Shown: positions 33,348 through 42,160 of the stretch, in pieces
Layout of the letters: each line of letters begins with the position of its first letter
Position numbering within the stretch: position 1 is the stretch's first letter
Source of the DNA: JBOGEN01 sp050743265
Lineage (GTDB): Bacteria > Actinomycetota > Actinomycetes > JBOGEN01
Assembly: GCA_050743265.1 (NCBI GenBank)
Contig: JBOGEN010000009.1
Location: 1-44,333, forward strand
Length of the DNA stretch: 44,333 nucleotides
Reading direction: 5' to 3'
The notes under the pieces: generated by a model
What the model was told of the DNA's origin: nothing
Seen by the model: only the letters and a program-made list of their open reading frames with translations
Databases searched by the model: none
Translations under genes and position numbers: made by a program

Positions 33348-34652
33348 GTGAGCGAGGCGACGACGGTGAGCACGGGCGTGCCGGAGTACCACTGTCCGGG
33401 GTACGGGTGGCGTGACCACGTGCTGCGCCTGCCGCTGGACTACGACGATCCCGGCGGGGAGCGCATCGACGTCTTCGCACGGGAGGTGGTGCGCCCGGAC
33501 CGCCGCCACGACGACCTTCCGTGGCTGCTCTACCTTCAGGGCGGTCCCGGCCACAAGGCCGACCGGCCCGAGCCCGGTCTCCGCTGGCTCGAACGCGCGC
33601 TGCAGGAGCACCGCGTCCTCCTGCTCGACCAGCGAGGCACCGGGCTCAGTACTCCCGTCAGCCGTCTCACCCTGCCGCGACGCGGGACACCTGACGAGCA
33701 GGCCCGCTACCTCACGCACTTTCGAGCGGACTCCATCGTCAAGGACGCGGAGGAGTTCCGTCGACACCTCGCCGGGCCTGACGTCGCCTGGAGCGTGCTC
33801 GGCCAGAGCTTCGGAGGCTTCTGCGCGATCACCTACCTGTCCTTCGCGCCTGACCACCTCCGCGAGGTGCTCATCGCTGGTGGGCTCCCGAGCCTGACCG
33901 CTACCGCCGACGAGATCTATCGCGCCGCCTATCCGCGGGTCCGTGAGAAGAACGTGGCCTTCTTCGACCGCTATCCGGGGGACCGCACGGTGCTTCGCCG
34001 GCTCGTCGACGTACTGAGCAAGGAGCAGGTGGCCCTGCCCGGTGGCGACCGGCTCAGCCCGCGGCGGTTGCAGACGATCGGCATCGAGCTGGGGATGGCG
34101 GGGCGCTTCGACGGGCTGCACTTCCTTCTCGAGGAAGCCTTCGTCACCGGGGATGAGCTGTCAGACACGTTCCTGCGGGGTGTGGACGGCCTCGTCTCCT
34201 ATGCCCGCCACCCTCTCTTCGCCACCCTCCACGAGCCGATCTACGCCCAAGGCAGCGCCTCAGCCTGGGCGGCGCACAGGGTCCGCGAGGAGTTCCCGGA
34301 GTTCGATCCCGCTGCGCGATCGGACCCCGTGCTGCTCACCGGGGAGATGATCTACCCCTGGCTGTTCGACGAGGACCCGGCACTGAGTCCGGTCCGTGAG
34401 GCGGCTGCCCTCCTGGCGTCGCGTACGGACTGGCCACCCCTGTACGACCCCGCCCAGCTGGCACGCAACACCGTGCCGACCGCTGCCGCGGTCTACCACG
34501 ACGACATGTACGTCGACCGCGAGATGTCCCTCGACACGGCACGCTCGGTCGGCTCCATGCGTGTGTGGGTCACCAACGAGCTCGAGCATGACGGGCTCCG
34601 TCAGGCCGATGTGCTGGATCATCTGATGAGGCTGTCGCGTGGTCTCTCCTAG
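33348..34652 (+). CDS. proline-iminopeptidase-like alpha/beta hydrolase (family S33)
   Basis: 434 residues. LYLQGGPGHK (oxyanion HGGPG-type loop, about 62-70), LLLDQRGTGLS, nucleophile Ser154 in GQSFGG, probable catalytic His in LEHDGLR near the end, and Asp candidates in YHDDMYVD. The long form with a cap domain is that of prolyl iminopeptidase/tricorn-interacting-factor-like enzymes, which remove N-terminal Pro (and often Hyp) from peptides. The GTG at 33348 is two bases after the DppF stop, so it is part of the transporter operon. No signal peptide: it should act on peptides after import. This fits the hydroxyproline genes nearby. Confidence 0.9.
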   Translation: MSEATTVSTGVPEYHCPGYGWRDHVLRLPLDYDDPGGERIDVFAREVVRPDRRHDDLPWLLYLQGGPGHKADRPEPGLRWLERALQEHRVLLLDQRGTGLSTPVSRLTLPRRGTPDEQARYLTHFRADSIVKDAEEFRRHLAGPDVAWSVLGQSFGGFCAITYLSFAPDHLREVLIAGGLPSLTATADEIYRAAYPRVREKNVAFFDRYPGDRTVLRRLVDVLSKEQVALPGGDRLSPRRLQTIGIELGMAGRFDGLHFLLEEAFVTGDELSDTFLRGVDGLVSYARHPLFATLHEPIYAQGSASAWAAHRVREEFPEFDPAARSDPVLLTGEMIYPWLFDEDPALSPVREAAALLASRTDWPPLYDPAQLARNTVPTAAAVYHDDMYVDREMSLDTARSVGSMRVWVTNELEHDGLRQADVLDHLMRLSRGLS

Positions 34653-34682
34653 ATTCACGCAAGACGTCCCACGTTCGGTGTG

Positions 34683-34694
34683 CTATGTGACATG
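34683..34694. promoter_or_regulatory. candidate autoregulatory GntR/FCD operator
   Basis: CTATGTGACATG, with palindromic core ATGT-G-ACAT, lies 44 bases upstream of the gntR start and resembles the site between the GGT and transporter genes. FCD-type GntR regulators usually bind short palindromes of this kind and often control their own gene. Confidence 0.45.
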
Positions 34695-34737
34695 GTAGTG
34701 GTTGGGTGCGAGACGCAGGAGCGACGAGGAGACGGAT

Positions 34738-35430
34738 GTGGCCGAGCCGACCGCGGACAGCTCGACGTTGGGTCTGCCTTCCTTCCGAAGTCGGCAGAAC
34801 CTCCGTGAGGAGGTGGAGCACGCCCTGCGGGCCGCTCTCGTCTCCGGAGAGTTGAAGCCCGGGAGCATCTACTCTGCCCCGCTCCTCGCCGCCCAGTTCG
34901 GGGTGTCGGCGACACCCGTGCGCGAAGCCATGCTCGACCTGGCAAAGCAGGGACACGTTCAGGTGGTGCGTAACAAGGGGTTTCGAGTCACCGAGCTCTC
35001 GGAGCGGGACCTCGACGAGGTCACCCACCTCCGGGCGCTGATCGAGGTGCCGACGATCCGCGACATCGCGCGTTCGGCCTCGCAGGACGAGGTGGAGGCC
35101 CTCAGGCCGCTGGCTGGGGAGATCGAGAAGTCTGCCGCACGCGGTGACCTCGCCACGTACCTCGACGCCGACCGTCGGTTCCACCTCACACTCCTCGGTC
35201 TGGCGGGAAACCAGCGGCTGGTCGATGTCGTCGGGAACCTCCGCTCCCAGACGCGCTTGTACGGCCTTCCCGAGCTCGCGAGCAGCGGGGCCCTGGTCGC
35301 ATCCGGTCGCGAGCACGTCGAGCTGCTCGACCTCCTACTCGAGCGCGATGCCCGCGCTGCGGAACGCTTGATGCGTCGCCACATCGGCCACATCAGAGGT
35401 GCCTGGGCCGGCAGGCCGGAGGAGGGCTAG
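34738..35430 (+). CDS. GntR-family regulator, FCD (FadR/VanR) subfamily
   Basis: 230 residues. N-terminal winged helix: LREEVEHALRAALVSGELKPGS, APLLAAQFGVSATPVREAMLDLAKQGHVQVVRNKGFRV. C-terminal all-helical FCD domain with metal/ligand residues in EVTHLRALIEV, DADRRFHLTLLGLAGN and ASGREHVELLDLLLERD. GTG 34738 is the start because GAGGAGA precedes it. It lies at the hinge between the transporter/hydrolase operon and the opposite hydroxyproline genes and ends four bases into the dehydrogenase gene. It probably represses the island in the absence of hydroxyproline or an intermediate. Confidence 0.92.
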   Translation: MAEPTADSSTLGLPSFRSRQNLREEVEHALRAALVSGELKPGSIYSAPLLAAQFGVSATPVREAMLDLAKQGHVQVVRNKGFRVTELSERDLDEVTHLRALIEVPTIRDIARSASQDEVEALRPLAGEIEKSAARGDLATYLDADRRFHLTLLGLAGNQRLVDVVGNLRSQTRLYGLPELASSGALVASGREHVELLDLLLERDARAAERLMRRHIGHIRGAWAGRPEEG

Positions 35431-36908
35431 CCGGAGGACGTCCTTCGTGCGACCGATTCGGCCGCCTGTGCCGACGGGGCCGGACTGTGTGCAGGGCCCG
35501 CGAGCGTGCCGAGTGCCACGGGGGTGGCCACCGGACGCTCAGCGATGAGCCGCGGGGCAACGGGTGTGCCGCTCCACGAGGCGAGGAGGCAGGCCGAGGG
35601 GTAGCCGCACACCCGGCCCTGGCACCAGCCCATCCCGGCACGCGACAGGAGCTTCGCAGTGCGGGCCTCGGTCGCCTCGAAGCGCTCGGCTGCCGTGCGC
35701 AGCTGGCCGAGCGTCACGTCTTCGCATCGGCAGATCACCGTGTCGGTCTGCAGGCGGTCCATCCACGTACCGGGAACGGGGTGAGCGCGGTGCATCGAAG
35801 CCGCGAACCCTCGCAAGGCGTCACGCCGGCGACGTACGCGACGGGACGGCGTTCCCCCGGCCGCCGCAGCCCCGGCCACCTCCCCCTCGGCGAGCGCGAG
35901 CGCAGCGCCGCCGATGCCGCAGAGCTCGCCGGCCACGTAGGCCCGGTCCACGGAGGTCTGCTGCATGTCGTCGACCACACAGACCAGGGACTCGTCCGTG
36001 TCCATCCGTGTCTCACAGCCGAGAGCCAGGGGAAGCTCGAGCTGCGGGGTGAATCCCCATCCCGTCGCCAGGAGATCTGCGCGTACGGTCTCACGACCCT
36101 GACGGGAGGCGGCGTTTCCGTCGGCGTCGAGTCGCGTGGTGGTGACAGCCCGAAGCTGGCCCTCCCCGCGTGCCTCGACCACGACAGACCGCGTGTGGAC
36201 GGGGATGCGACGGCGCGCCAGCGCGACGCTGTAGCCGAGCCCTTCCCGCAGCTTCGCGGGGTTGCGCAGGATCGTGCCGCTCGCGCGCAGCCACGCCGAC
36301 CGTGGGTTCGCCTCGTGGACCCCGACGACCTCGGCGCCGGCGGCGGCAAGCCCCGTGGCGACGGAGAGCAGGAACGGCCCCGTCCCTGCGACCAGGACAC
36401 GGAGACCGGAGAGGCGCACCCCGTGCCCCTTGTGCAGGGACTGTGCTCCCCCCGCGGACAGGACGCCAGGGAGGTCCCACCCAGGGAACGGAACCTGCCG
36501 GTCGTAGGCACCCGTGGCCAGGACGAGCCGATGGGCGACGACCGTGCTCCGTCGCTCGACGTCCTGACGTCGGTCGATCGCGTGGACGACGAATGTCCCG
36601 TCCTGGCCTCGCTCCAGAGCCCAGACATGGTGCCGGAGGAGGCACTGCGTCGTCCCACGGTGCTGCTGTTCTTCCAGTGTCCTCGCGAGCTGGTCGTACG
36701 TGGTGAGGTCGTGCTGGAGGCCGGGGGGCATGGTCGCCTGCTGCGCCGGCTCGGCAGGCTGTCGCCAGTACTGCCCGCCTACCCGAACGCCGGCATCGAG
36801 GACCGCTACTCGCGCGCCACGGTGTGCCGCCTCGGTTGCCGCCGCGAGCCCGGCGGGCCCGGCTCCCACCACGGCGACGTCGAACACCCTGTCAGAGCCA
36901 GTCATCAT
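35427..36908 (-). CDS. D-hydroxyproline dehydrogenase, FAD/NAD(P)-binding subunit with BFD-type [2Fe-2S] domain
   Basis: 493 residues. FAD site VAVVGAGPAGLAAATEAAHRG at the N-terminus, GGQYWRQP, second nucleotide site GLRVLVAGTGPFLLSVATGLA, and AYVAGELCGIGGAALALAEGEVAG. A BFD-like cluster domain follows (about 395-450): VICRCEDVTLGQL and GMGWCQGRVCGYPSA, four Cys. This is the alpha subunit type of hydroxyproline/opine-type dehydrogenases, which pass electrons from the FAD beta subunit. It overlaps the small [2Fe-2S] subunit gene by 17 bases at its start. Assignment to D-hydroxyproline rests on the epimerase and deaminase next door. Confidence 0.88.
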   Translation of the reverse strand: MMTGSDRVFDVAVVGAGPAGLAAATEAAHRGARVAVLDAGVRVGGQYWRQPAEPAQQATMPPGLQHDLTTYDQLARTLEEQQHRGTTQCLLRHHVWALERGQDGTFVVHAIDRRQDVERRSTVVAHRLVLATGAYDRQVPFPGWDLPGVLSAGGAQSLHKGHGVRLSGLRVLVAGTGPFLLSVATGLAAAGAEVVGVHEANPRSAWLRASGTILRNPAKLREGLGYSVALARRRIPVHTRSVVVEARGEGQLRAVTTTRLDADGNAASRQGRETVRADLLATGWGFTPQLELPLALGCETRMDTDESLVCVVDDMQQTSVDRAYVAGELCGIGGAALALAEGEVAGAAAAGGTPSRRVRRRRDALRGFAASMHRAHPVPGTWMDRLQTDTVICRCEDVTLGQLRTAAERFEATEARTAKLLSRAGMGWCQGRVCGYPSACLLASWSGTPVAPRLIAERPVATPVALGTLAGPAHSPAPSAQAAESVARRTSSG

Positions 36909-37173
36909 GTCCGGTTCCCACTTGAGTTCTCACGTCCATCCCGGGTCGCGCCGGCAGGAGGCACGCACGGTGGTTGGGCTCCCCATCTGCCACGACCAGG
37001 CAGTCGAAGCAGATCCCGATGCCGCAGAACAGGCCGCGTGGACGTGCTGAGACCCGGGTCCGTCGCCACGCGCGGATGCCGGCGGCGAACATCGCCGCCC
37101 CCGCGCTCTGGCCCGGGACGAACGGCACCGGAGCGCCGTCGAACATGAACGTCGGCCGGTCGTCGATGGTCAT
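36892..37173 (-). CDS. D-hydroxyproline dehydrogenase, small [2Fe-2S] subunit
   Basis: 93 residues of HcnA/ferredoxin-like type: FMFDGAPVPFVPGQSAGAAMFAAGI, then cluster ligands Cys50, Cys55, Cys58 (CGIGICFDC) and Cys71. It is the third, gamma-type subunit of the complex and probably links the FAD subunits. The start ATG 37173 overlaps the beta-subunit stop (ATGA). Confidence 0.92.
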   Translation of the reverse strand: MTIDDRPTFMFDGAPVPFVPGQSAGAAMFAAGIRAWRRTRVSARPRGLFCGIGICFDCLVVADGEPNHRACLLPARPGMDVRTQVGTGHDDWL

Positions 37174-38318
37174 GCTGTGGCCTGAAGGAATCTCGTCGGA
37201 GCGAACGACGAAGGGCTCAGGCCCGGGGAATCACCCGTGACGAGCTGCGCGATGAGCTTGCCGGTGGCCGGTGCCAGCCCAATCCCCGCGCCTTCGTGGC
37301 CGCAGGCGTGAAACACGCCCTCGGTACGAGGGTCCTCCCCGATCACGGGAAGGTGATCCGGGCAGTAGGGACGGAACCCGCGGTACGCGCGGATCAGCCG
37401 TACCCGTTCCAGGAACGGGAACAGTCGGAGGGCCTGCCTGGCGAGCATTCTCGTGATCTCCACCGAGAAGGTGTCATCGAAGCCGACGCGTTCACGACTG
37501 GCCCCGATGAGGAGCGTGCCACCGCGCGTCCCCTCGATGACGGTCGACGTCTCGAGGCCGGCCTCGTCACTGCCGACGTTGCCGACGTAGTCGGCGGAGT
37601 ACACCTTGTGGTGGATGACCTTGGGAAGCGGCTCGGTCACCAGGACGAAGCCACGTCGAGGAAGCACGGGTACCGGCGTGCCGATCAGGTCGGACACGAG
37701 GCCGCCCCACGGGCCCGCCGCGTTCACCACGACGGGAGTGGGGATTCGCCCGTTCGTGGTGAGCACCGCGGAGACTCGTCCGGCGTGGTCGCGCTCGATG
37801 CCGGTTGCGGGCGTCCCGGGGCTCACGTGCGCACCCCGGGAGCGCGCGGCTTCCAGCAGCGATGCAGCGGCGAGAACCGGCTGCACCTGCATGTCCTGGG
37901 GGTAGAGCACGCCGCCCGCCAGGCCCTCGGCCAGGTGCGGCTCATGGTCACGCAAGGACGTGGCGGGTACGCGTCGTGTGTCGACACCGGCCGTGGCCTG
38001 TGCGTCGGCGAAGTCATGGAGTGGGTCCAAGCCGCTGGAGTCCTCGGCCACGACGAGGCCGCCCTTCTCCTCCAGCTCGAGGGTGTCCGTGCCGAGGTCC
38101 GCGCCGACCTCCAGCCACAGGTCGCGTGACCACAGGGCGAGGTCGAGCTCGGGGCCCGGCTCCTTGTCGGACACGAGCACGTTGCCCTCACCCCGGCTCG
38201 TCGTGCCTCCGGCGATGAAGCCCTGCTCGAGTACCGTCACTGACAGGCCGGCCATCGCGCCGTAGTACGCACACGCGGCCCCCACCATGCCCGCCCCGAT
38301 GACGACGACGTCACTCAC
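37170..38318 (-). CDS. D-hydroxyproline dehydrogenase, catalytic DAO-type FAD subunit
   Basis: 382 residues. GXGXXG site VVVIGAGMVGAACAYYGAMAGL at the N-terminus, TSRGEGNVLVSDK, VVNAAGPWGG, ending GFRPYCPDHLPVIG and CGHEGAGIGLAPATGKLIA. This is the D-amino-acid-oxidase/glycine-oxidase-like fold of beta subunits that oxidise D-hydroxyproline to a pyrroline carboxylate. The start is GTG 38318 (VSDVVVIG), 28 bases after the epimerase stop. The gene order epimerase-beta-gamma-alpha is compact and coupled. A related D-proline or sarcosine-type substrate is the alternative. Confidence 0.9.
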   Translation of the reverse strand: MSDVVVIGAGMVGAACAYYGAMAGLSVTVLEQGFIAGGTTSRGEGNVLVSDKEPGPELDLALWSRDLWLEVGADLGTDTLELEEKGGLVVAEDSSGLDPLHDFADAQATAGVDTRRVPATSLRDHEPHLAEGLAGGVLYPQDMQVQPVLAAASLLEAARSRGAHVSPGTPATGIERDHAGRVSAVLTTNGRIPTPVVVNAAGPWGGLVSDLIGTPVPVLPRRGFVLVTEPLPKVIHHKVYSADYVGNVGSDEAGLETSTVIEGTRGGTLLIGASRERVGFDDTFSVEITRMLARQALRLFPFLERVRLIRAYRGFRPYCPDHLPVIGEDPRTEGVFHACGHEGAGIGLAPATGKLIAQLVTGDSPGLSPSSFAPTRFLQATA

Positions 38319-38346
38319 GGCTCACGCTCGTCGTCGCTCACAGCAG

Positions 38347-39351
38347 TCACAGCAGGAAGCCGGCCGGGAACGGGTCCTCCGGGTCGAGCATGTGCTGTGC
38401 CGTCCCGGTGATCCAGGCACGTCCGGTGATGGTGGGCACCACCGCCGGTTGTCCTTTCGCAAGACGGGTCTCCTTGACGAGCCGTCCGACGAACCGGGTG
38501 CCGATGAACGACTCGTTGACGAAGTCCGTGTGCAGGGGCAGCTGGCCTCGCGCGTGCAGCTGGGCCATGCGTGCGCTCGTTCCCGTGCCGCAGGGGCTGC
38601 GGTCGAACCATCCAGGGTGGATGGCCATCGCGTGGCGGGAGTGCGACGCGTCCGAGCCCGGGGCCATGAGCGCGACGTGGTGGCAGCTGGTGATCTCGGG
38701 GTTGTCCGGGTGGACGGGCCGGGCCTGCTCGTTGATCGCCGCCATGATGTCGAGGCCGGCGTCGAGCAGATCCTGCTTGGCGGCTCGGTCGAAGGGCAGG
38801 TCGATGCTCTCCAGCTCCACCATCGCGTAGAAGTTGCCGCCGTACGCGAGGTCGTACGACACCGTGCCGAGCCCGGGGACCGTCACCTTGGCGTCGAGGG
38901 CGTGGCTGAACGAGTCCACGTTCCGGAGCGTCACCGACCTGGCCACGCCGTCCTGCACCGCGACCTCGGCGGTGACGAGACCGGCAGGGGTGTCCAACCG
39001 GACCGTGGTGATCGGCTCCACCACCTCGACCATCCCGGTCTCGACGAGCACGGTTGCCACACCGATGGTGCCGTGCCCACACATCGGAAGACAGCCGGAG
39101 ACTTCGATGAACAGCACCCCCCAGTCCGCCTCCGGCACGGTCGGGGGCTGCAGGATCGCCCCCGACATGGACGCGTGACCCCGCGGCTCGTACATCAGCA
39201 GGGTGCGCAGGTCGTCGCTGTTCTCGAGGAACCACTGGCGCCGCTCGAACATCGTGGCGCCGGGCAGGACGCCCACACCGCCGGTGACCACCCGCGTCGG
39301 CATCCCCTCGGTGTGGGACTCCACGACATGGAACGTGCGGCGGGAGCGCAT
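38347..39351 (-). CDS. 4-hydroxyproline 2-epimerase (proline racemase family)
   Basis: 334 residues. Both catalytic cysteines are present: Cys91 in GCLPMCGHGTIG and Cys254 in DRSPCGTGTSA, which argues for epimerase rather than 3-hydroxyproline dehydratase (where the second or first residue is Ser/Thr). ATG 39351 starts just five bases after the stop of the deaminase gene. It converts trans-4-hydroxy-L-proline to cis-4-hydroxy-D-proline in the cytoplasm, feeding the dehydrogenase encoded downstream. Confidence 0.93.
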   Translation of the reverse strand: MRSRRTFHVVESHTEGMPTRVVTGGVGVLPGATMFERRQWFLENSDDLRTLLMYEPRGHASMSGAILQPPTVPEADWGVLFIEVSGCLPMCGHGTIGVATVLVETGMVEVVEPITTVRLDTPAGLVTAEVAVQDGVARSVTLRNVDSFSHALDAKVTVPGLGTVSYDLAYGGNFYAMVELESIDLPFDRAAKQDLLDAGLDIMAAINEQARPVHPDNPEITSCHHVALMAPGSDASHSRHAMAIHPGWFDRSPCGTGTSARMAQLHARGQLPLHTDFVNESFIGTRFVGRLVKETRLAKGQPAVVPTITGRAWITGTAQHMLDPEDPFPAGFLL

Positions 39352-39356
39352 GGCGA

Positions 39357-40253
39357 TCAGTGCAGCCCGGAGGCCACGACTTGCTCGGTGGCTTGGCGGA
39401 CGGCGCGCTCCTGCTCGGGAAGCAGGGGCTGGCGGGGCGGGCGACAGGGACCGCCGTGGAGGCCCACCATGTCCATGGACAGCTTGATCGCCTGGACGAA
39501 CTCGGTCTTGGAGTCCCAGCGCAGCAGCGGGTGCAGCTGGCGGTACAACGGAAGGGCGTCGTACGCGGATCCGCCCACGGCAGCCTCGTACAGGCGCACG
39601 GTGGCCTCGGGAAAGACGTTGGAGTAGCCCGCGACCCAGCCCTTGGCTCCGGCCAAGCCGACCTCGAGCACGGAGTCGTCGGTACCGATCATCACGTCGA
39701 GCCCGGGTGCGAGCTCGGAGATCTCGTAGGACCGGCGGGCATCGCCCGTGAACTCCTTGACCCCGACGATGAGGCCCTCGTGGTAGAGGGTTGCCAGCAG
39801 TGGCGGGACAAGGTCGACCTTGGTGTCGATGGGGTTGTTGTACGCGGTGACCGGCAGACCTGCCTTGGCGATCTCCCGGTAGTGCTCGACCACCGCTCGA
39901 TCGTCCCCGCGGTAGGAGTTGGGGGGTAGCGCCATCACTGCCTGGGCACCGGCCGCAGCGGCTTGCTCCGCCCAGCGTCGGGACTCGAGTGCGCCGTACG
40001 CACCGACCCCGGGCACCACAGCGAAGCCGTCGGGAGACGCCTCCACGGCAGTCTCGACCACCTTCGCGCGCTCGTCGTCCGTCAGGACCTGGTACTCACC
40101 GAGCGAGCCGTTCGGCGCGACCCCGTGGCAGCCGTGCTCGGCCAGCCAGGCCACGTGCTCGGCGTAGGCGTCGAAGTCGATGTTGAGGTCGGCGTCGAGC
40201 GGCAGCGCCGTGGCCACGATCACGCCGTGCCAAGGCTGTGCTGGTGAACCCAT
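39357..40253 (-). CDS. DHDPS-family pyrroline-4-hydroxy-2-carboxylate deaminase
   Basis: 298 residues, (beta/alpha)8 class I aldolase. Family residues: Asn48-Gly-Ser-x-Gly-Glu (NGSLGEY), Tyr138 in TAYNNP, Schiff-base Lys166 in VGVKEFTGD. ATG 40253 has GAGGAGAG upstream. In hydroxyproline pathways this family deaminates 1-pyrroline-4-hydroxy-2-carboxylate to 2-oxoglutarate semialdehyde, and the operon context supports that over lysine-pathway DHDPS. It is the first gene of the leftward operon, divergent from the DUF885 gene. Confidence 0.9.
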   Translation of the reverse strand: MGSPAQPWHGVIVATALPLDADLNIDFDAYAEHVAWLAEHGCHGVAPNGSLGEYQVLTDDERAKVVETAVEASPDGFAVVPGVGAYGALESRRWAEQAAAAGAQAVMALPPNSYRGDDRAVVEHYREIAKAGLPVTAYNNPIDTKVDLVPPLLATLYHEGLIVGVKEFTGDARRSYEISELAPGLDVMIGTDDSVLEVGLAGAKGWVAGYSNVFPEATVRLYEAAVGGSAYDALPLYRQLHPLLRWDSKTEFVQAIKLSMDMVGLHGGPCRPPRQPLLPEQERAVRQATEQVVASGLH

Positions 40254-40396
40254 GACTCTCCTCGCGACGGTTCGCCCTGTCGGGCCCACGACTCAGCCAC
40301 ACCGTACTGGGGGAGGCCAACGCCGCATGCGCCTCTGGAATCATTACAATATCACACTGTACTCACTCGTCTCGGTAACCTCATCGGAGGCCACAG
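40254..40396. promoter_or_regulatory. divergent promoter region of the Hyp operon and the DUF885 operon
   Basis: 143 bases with an AT-rich island (40340-40360) in an otherwise GC-rich setting. TACAAT at 40345-40350 could be a -10 box for the rightward genes and TGTAAT-like sequence (minus strand) for the leftward ones. No convincing -35 box or copy of the CTATGTSAYATG motif was seen. Confidence 0.4.
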
Positions 40397-42160
40397 GTGG
40401 TGCGTGTGACGCAGACAACCGCCGATGCGCGGCTGACCGCGCTGTACGAGGCCGAGTGGAGATGGCGGGAGAGTCAGCTCGGGAGTCAGAGCGTCACGAC
40501 GGTCGGAACCGTCGACGACTTCCTCCCCGACGTCGGTGCCGATGCGCAACGGGAACGCCTGAGGCACTGGGAGGCAGTGCTCGAGCAGGTGAGGGCGATT
40601 CCCCAGGACGACCTCTCGGCCGGCGCAGCGGTCGACCACGCCGTCTACCAATGGCAGCTCACCACTCTCATCGCCCAGCAACGCCATCGGATGTACGAGC
40701 GGCCGCTCAACGCCGACACCCAGTTCTGGACTCCCCTGGTCAACCGTCCGACGGCCGGTGCATCGGCCGTCCGGACGTACACGAAGCTCGACACCGAGGA
40801 GGACGCCCGGTCCTACCTGAAGCAGCTCGCCGACATCCCCCGCTTCTTCGCCCAGAACATCGAGAACATGCGTGAAGGCGGCGGACGAGGCTTCGCTCCG
40901 CCGGCCGTGACCATGGCAGGGCGCGAGTCCACGATCAGGAGCGTCACCGAATCGGCCGCTCCCGATGACCTGCGGCTGTTCGCGCCGTTCACGACCCTGC
41001 CGGAGTCGGTACCCCACGACAGGCAGGACGACCTACGCACCGAAGCCCGTGCGTTGCTCGGCGACGTCATCGTGCCGGCCTACCGCGACCTGCTCACGTT
41101 CTTCACCACGGAGTACCGGCCGCGGCTCCGGACGGAAATCGGCGCCCTCAGCCTCCCGGATGGCGAGCAGTTCTACCGGGACCAGCTCCGCGAGTACACG
41201 ACGACTGAGCTGAGCCCCGAGGAGATCTTCGAGATCGGGACGTCCGAGGTGGCGTCGATCCGCGCGGAGATGGAGGGGGTCGCCGCCGAGGTGGGGTTCG
41301 CGGGTGACCTGCCCGGGCTGCTGGCGTTCATGAGGACCGACCCGCAGTTCTACGCCACGACACCGGAGGAGCTGCTGCGTGAGGCCGCCTGGCAGGCCAA
41401 GAAGTTCGACGGCGTCGTCCACCGGTACTTCGGCCGGACACCGCGGATGCGGTTCGGGATCGAGGAGCCGCCTCCCGATGTCGCACCCTTCTACACGTTC
41501 GGCCGGGGCGCGCTGGACCGCTACATCCTCAACACGTACAACCTGCCGGCCCGGCCCCTGTACTCGCTGCCCAGCCTGACGCTGCACGAGGCGGCGCCGG
41601 GCCACGCCTTCCAGACACCGCTGGCGCTCGAGCAGGACCAGCACCCCCACTTCCGCCGCGCGATGCACGTCTCCGCGTACGCGGAGGGTTGGGCTCTGTA
41701 CTGCGAACGGCTCGGCGTGGAGATGGGCATGTACGAGACGCCGTTCGAGGTCATGGGCATGCTGAGCTTTCAGATGTGGAGAGCGGCCAGGCTCGTCGTC
41801 GACACCGGCATCCACGCGTTCGGCTGGAGCAGGAACGAGGCCCAGGAGTTCCTGCGTGAGAACACGGGCATCGCGGACCACGAGATCGCCACCGAGATCG
41901 ACCGGTACATCTCGTGGCCGGGCCAGGCATGCGCGTACTACCTGGGCGCGCTGCGGATCCACGAGCTCCGCCGACGCGCTGAGGCCGAACTCGGTCAGCA
42001 GTTCAGCCTGCGAAGCTTCCACGACGCCGTGCTCGTCCTCGGCAGCGTCCCGCTCGCCGTGCTCGAGCAGGAGGTCGACCGGTTCATCGCCTGCGGCGGG
42101 CGCTCACCGTTCGGCCTGGACGGTACGGAGATCGACGGCGACCAGAGGAGATGCCCATGA
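40397..42160 (+). CDS. DUF885-family putative metallopeptidase
   Basis: 587 residues, the normal DUF885 length. The likely zinc site is HEAAPGH (His397-His403) in SLTLHEAAPGHAFQ, with a third-ligand candidate Glu in YAEGWALYCERLG some 30 residues on. The fold is mostly alpha-helical. No signal peptide, so it is expected in the cytoplasm. GTG 40397 has CGGAGG six bases upstream; the stop overlaps the next gene (ATGA). The family is poorly characterised. Its place beside an oligopeptide importer and hydroxyproline catabolism suggests cleavage of imported peptides, perhaps those with imino acids. This is inference. Confidence 0.88.
   Translation: MVRVTQTTADARLTALYEAEWRWRESQLGSQSVTTVGTVDDFLPDVGADAQRERLRHWEAVLEQVRAIPQDDLSAGAAVDHAVYQWQLTTLIAQQRHRMYERPLNADTQFWTPLVNRPTAGASAVRTYTKLDTEEDARSYLKQLADIPRFFAQNIENMREGGGRGFAPPAVTMAGRESTIRSVTESAAPDDLRLFAPFTTLPESVPHDRQDDLRTEARALLGDVIVPAYRDLLTFFTTEYRPRLRTEIGALSLPDGEQFYRDQLREYTTTELSPEEIFEIGTSEVASIRAEMEGVAAEVGFAGDLPGLLAFMRTDPQFYATTPEELLREAAWQAKKFDGVVHRYFGRTPRMRFGIEEPPPDVAPFYTFGRGALDRYILNTYNLPARPLYSLPSLTLHEAAPGHAFQTPLALEQDQHPHFRRAMHVSAYAEGWALYCERLGVEMGMYETPFEVMGMLSFQMWRAARLVVDTGIHAFGWSRNEAQEFLRENTGIADHEIATEIDRYISWPGQACAYYLGALRIHELRRRAEAELGQQFSLRSFHDAVLVLGSVPLAVLEQEVDRFIACGGRSPFGLDGTEIDGDQRRCP

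Noticed and set aside
40340..40365. Third copy of the candidate GntR operator in the Hyp/DUF885 promoter region
   Set aside because: AT-rich and suggestive, but it shares only short pieces with CTATGTSAYATG and has no matching palindrome.
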